A stretch of 6,223 bases of DNA from an uncultured Bacteroidales bacterium. GTDB lineage: Bacteria; Bacteroidota; Bacteroidia; Bacteroidales; Bacteroidaceae. The notes under the pieces were generated by a model. That model made no database searches. It was given only the letters and a program-made list of their open reading frames with translations, and had not been told where the DNA came from. The stretch is taken from the NCBI GenBank assembly GCA_937901185.1, contig CALCHR010000101.1, positions 1 to 6,223 on the forward strand. The letters run 5' to 3'. Shown in pieces: positions 5,881 to 6,223 of this stretch. The position numbers and the translations under genes were made by a program. Position 1 is the first letter of the stretch. The number at the start of each line of letters is the position of its first letter.

Positions 5881-6223
5881 TTAGAAGCTGAACCCGTTAA
5901 AGTTTCGTGCAGGTGCACCAGCATTTGCTGCAGGCTGAGGTACAGGTGCAACATTAGGCATAGTAGCAGGAGCTACAGTAACAGGAGCAGCAACAGGAGG
6001 CATATGAGCCGGCATCTGTGCGGGTGCAGCATAAGTAGCACCTGCATAAGTATTAGCTGCCTGGGGTGTCATAACAGGAGCAGGAGCTGCTGCATTACCA
6101 GCCTTCTCAGGGAACTTACCGGTAGTCAGATAAGTATTGATTTCATCTGCAGACTTTTCCCAATAGGAATGCTTTGCAATATTAAAGTTATTGAAAGCAC
6201 TGAAGTCAGCAGGAACCATTTCA
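5881..6223 (-). CDS. Unassigned protein, C-terminal 113 residues, with Ala/Pro-rich tail (runs off right edge)
   Basis: The frame is open to the right edge, so the true start is outside the window; the Met codon at 6217-6219 is preceded by an in-frame Glu codon, has no ribosome binding site visible, and is probably internal. The visible part begins with a folded-looking segment of about 40 residues (FSAFNNFNIAKHSYWEK, then a predicted helix ADEINTYLTTGKFP), followed by about 60 residues of low complexity made of Ala, Pro, Val, Met, Gln and Thr, and ends with an aromatic tip, ARNFNGFSF. A folded domain, a disordered linker and a short terminal peptide is the layout of single-stranded DNA-binding proteins, and the position just upstream of a replicative polymerase fits. 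However, the tip lacks the acidic residues of SSB or T7 gp2.5 tails, so I leave the function open. A structural or other early protein is also possible. Confidence 0.75.
   Translation of the reverse strand, partial: EMVPADFSAFNNFNIAKHSYWEKSADEINTYLTTGKFPEKAGNAAAPAPVMTPQAANTYAGATYAAPAQMPAHMPPVAAPVTVAPATMPNVAPVPQPAANAGAPARNFNGFSF

Noticed and set aside
1..6223. tRNA genes, CRISPR arrays, insertion sequences or attachment sites
   Set aside because: Coding sequence fills almost the entire window; I saw no spaced direct repeats, terminal inverted repeats, transposase motifs or tRNA-like cloverleaf in the gaps.

Overview
The window looks like part of a tailed-bacteriophage (or prophage) genome, from its replication and recombination module. 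All recognisable genes lie on the minus strand, packed with 1-8 base overlaps or gaps of at most about 30 bases. Each start examined has a Shine-Dalgarno sequence of Firmicutes type (AGGAGG, AAGGAG, GGAGG), although the one before the RecU-like gene is weak. The AT-rich sequence, the RecU-type resolvase (a Firmicutes family) and the polymerase type point to a phage of a Firmicutes host, perhaps a gut clostridial one. The host assignment is inference. All six stop codons in the window are TAA, and nothing suggests codon reassignment.

In the direction of transcription (right to left) the layout is: (1) the 3' end of an unassigned protein with an Ala/Pro-rich tail (5881-6223); (2) an 88-base gap with a strong hairpin terminator and perhaps a promoter; (3) the N-terminal chain of a family A DNA polymerase with a complete 3'-5' exonuclease (3936-5792); (4) its C-terminal chain with motifs A, B and C (2732-3916); (5) a DnaN-like sliding clamp (1562-2701); (6) a RecU-like Holliday junction resolvase (1056-1562); (7) an unrecognised helical protein (575-1063); (8) a RecA-like recombinase that runs off the left edge (1-561).

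The genes form a coherent set: a proofreading replicative polymerase, its processivity clamp, and a strand-exchange protein paired with a junction resolvase. The spacing suggests one polycistronic transcript starting near or upstream of the 88-base gap.

The most unusual point is the polymerase. It is broken into two reading frames just before catalytic motif A. The last ~50 residues of the first chain look like the start of a Hint/intein domain (Cys, then a T-x-D-G-W turn, then a V-G-D motif). The second chain has no matching C-terminal intein half, so protein trans-splicing looks unlikely from this sequence. Either the enzyme works as two chains whose palm domain is shared, or an unrecognised +1 frameshift or a base-call error separates the halves. 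The C-terminal chain ends in GIDLEF, which resembles clamp-binding peptides, and the clamp gene follows immediately.
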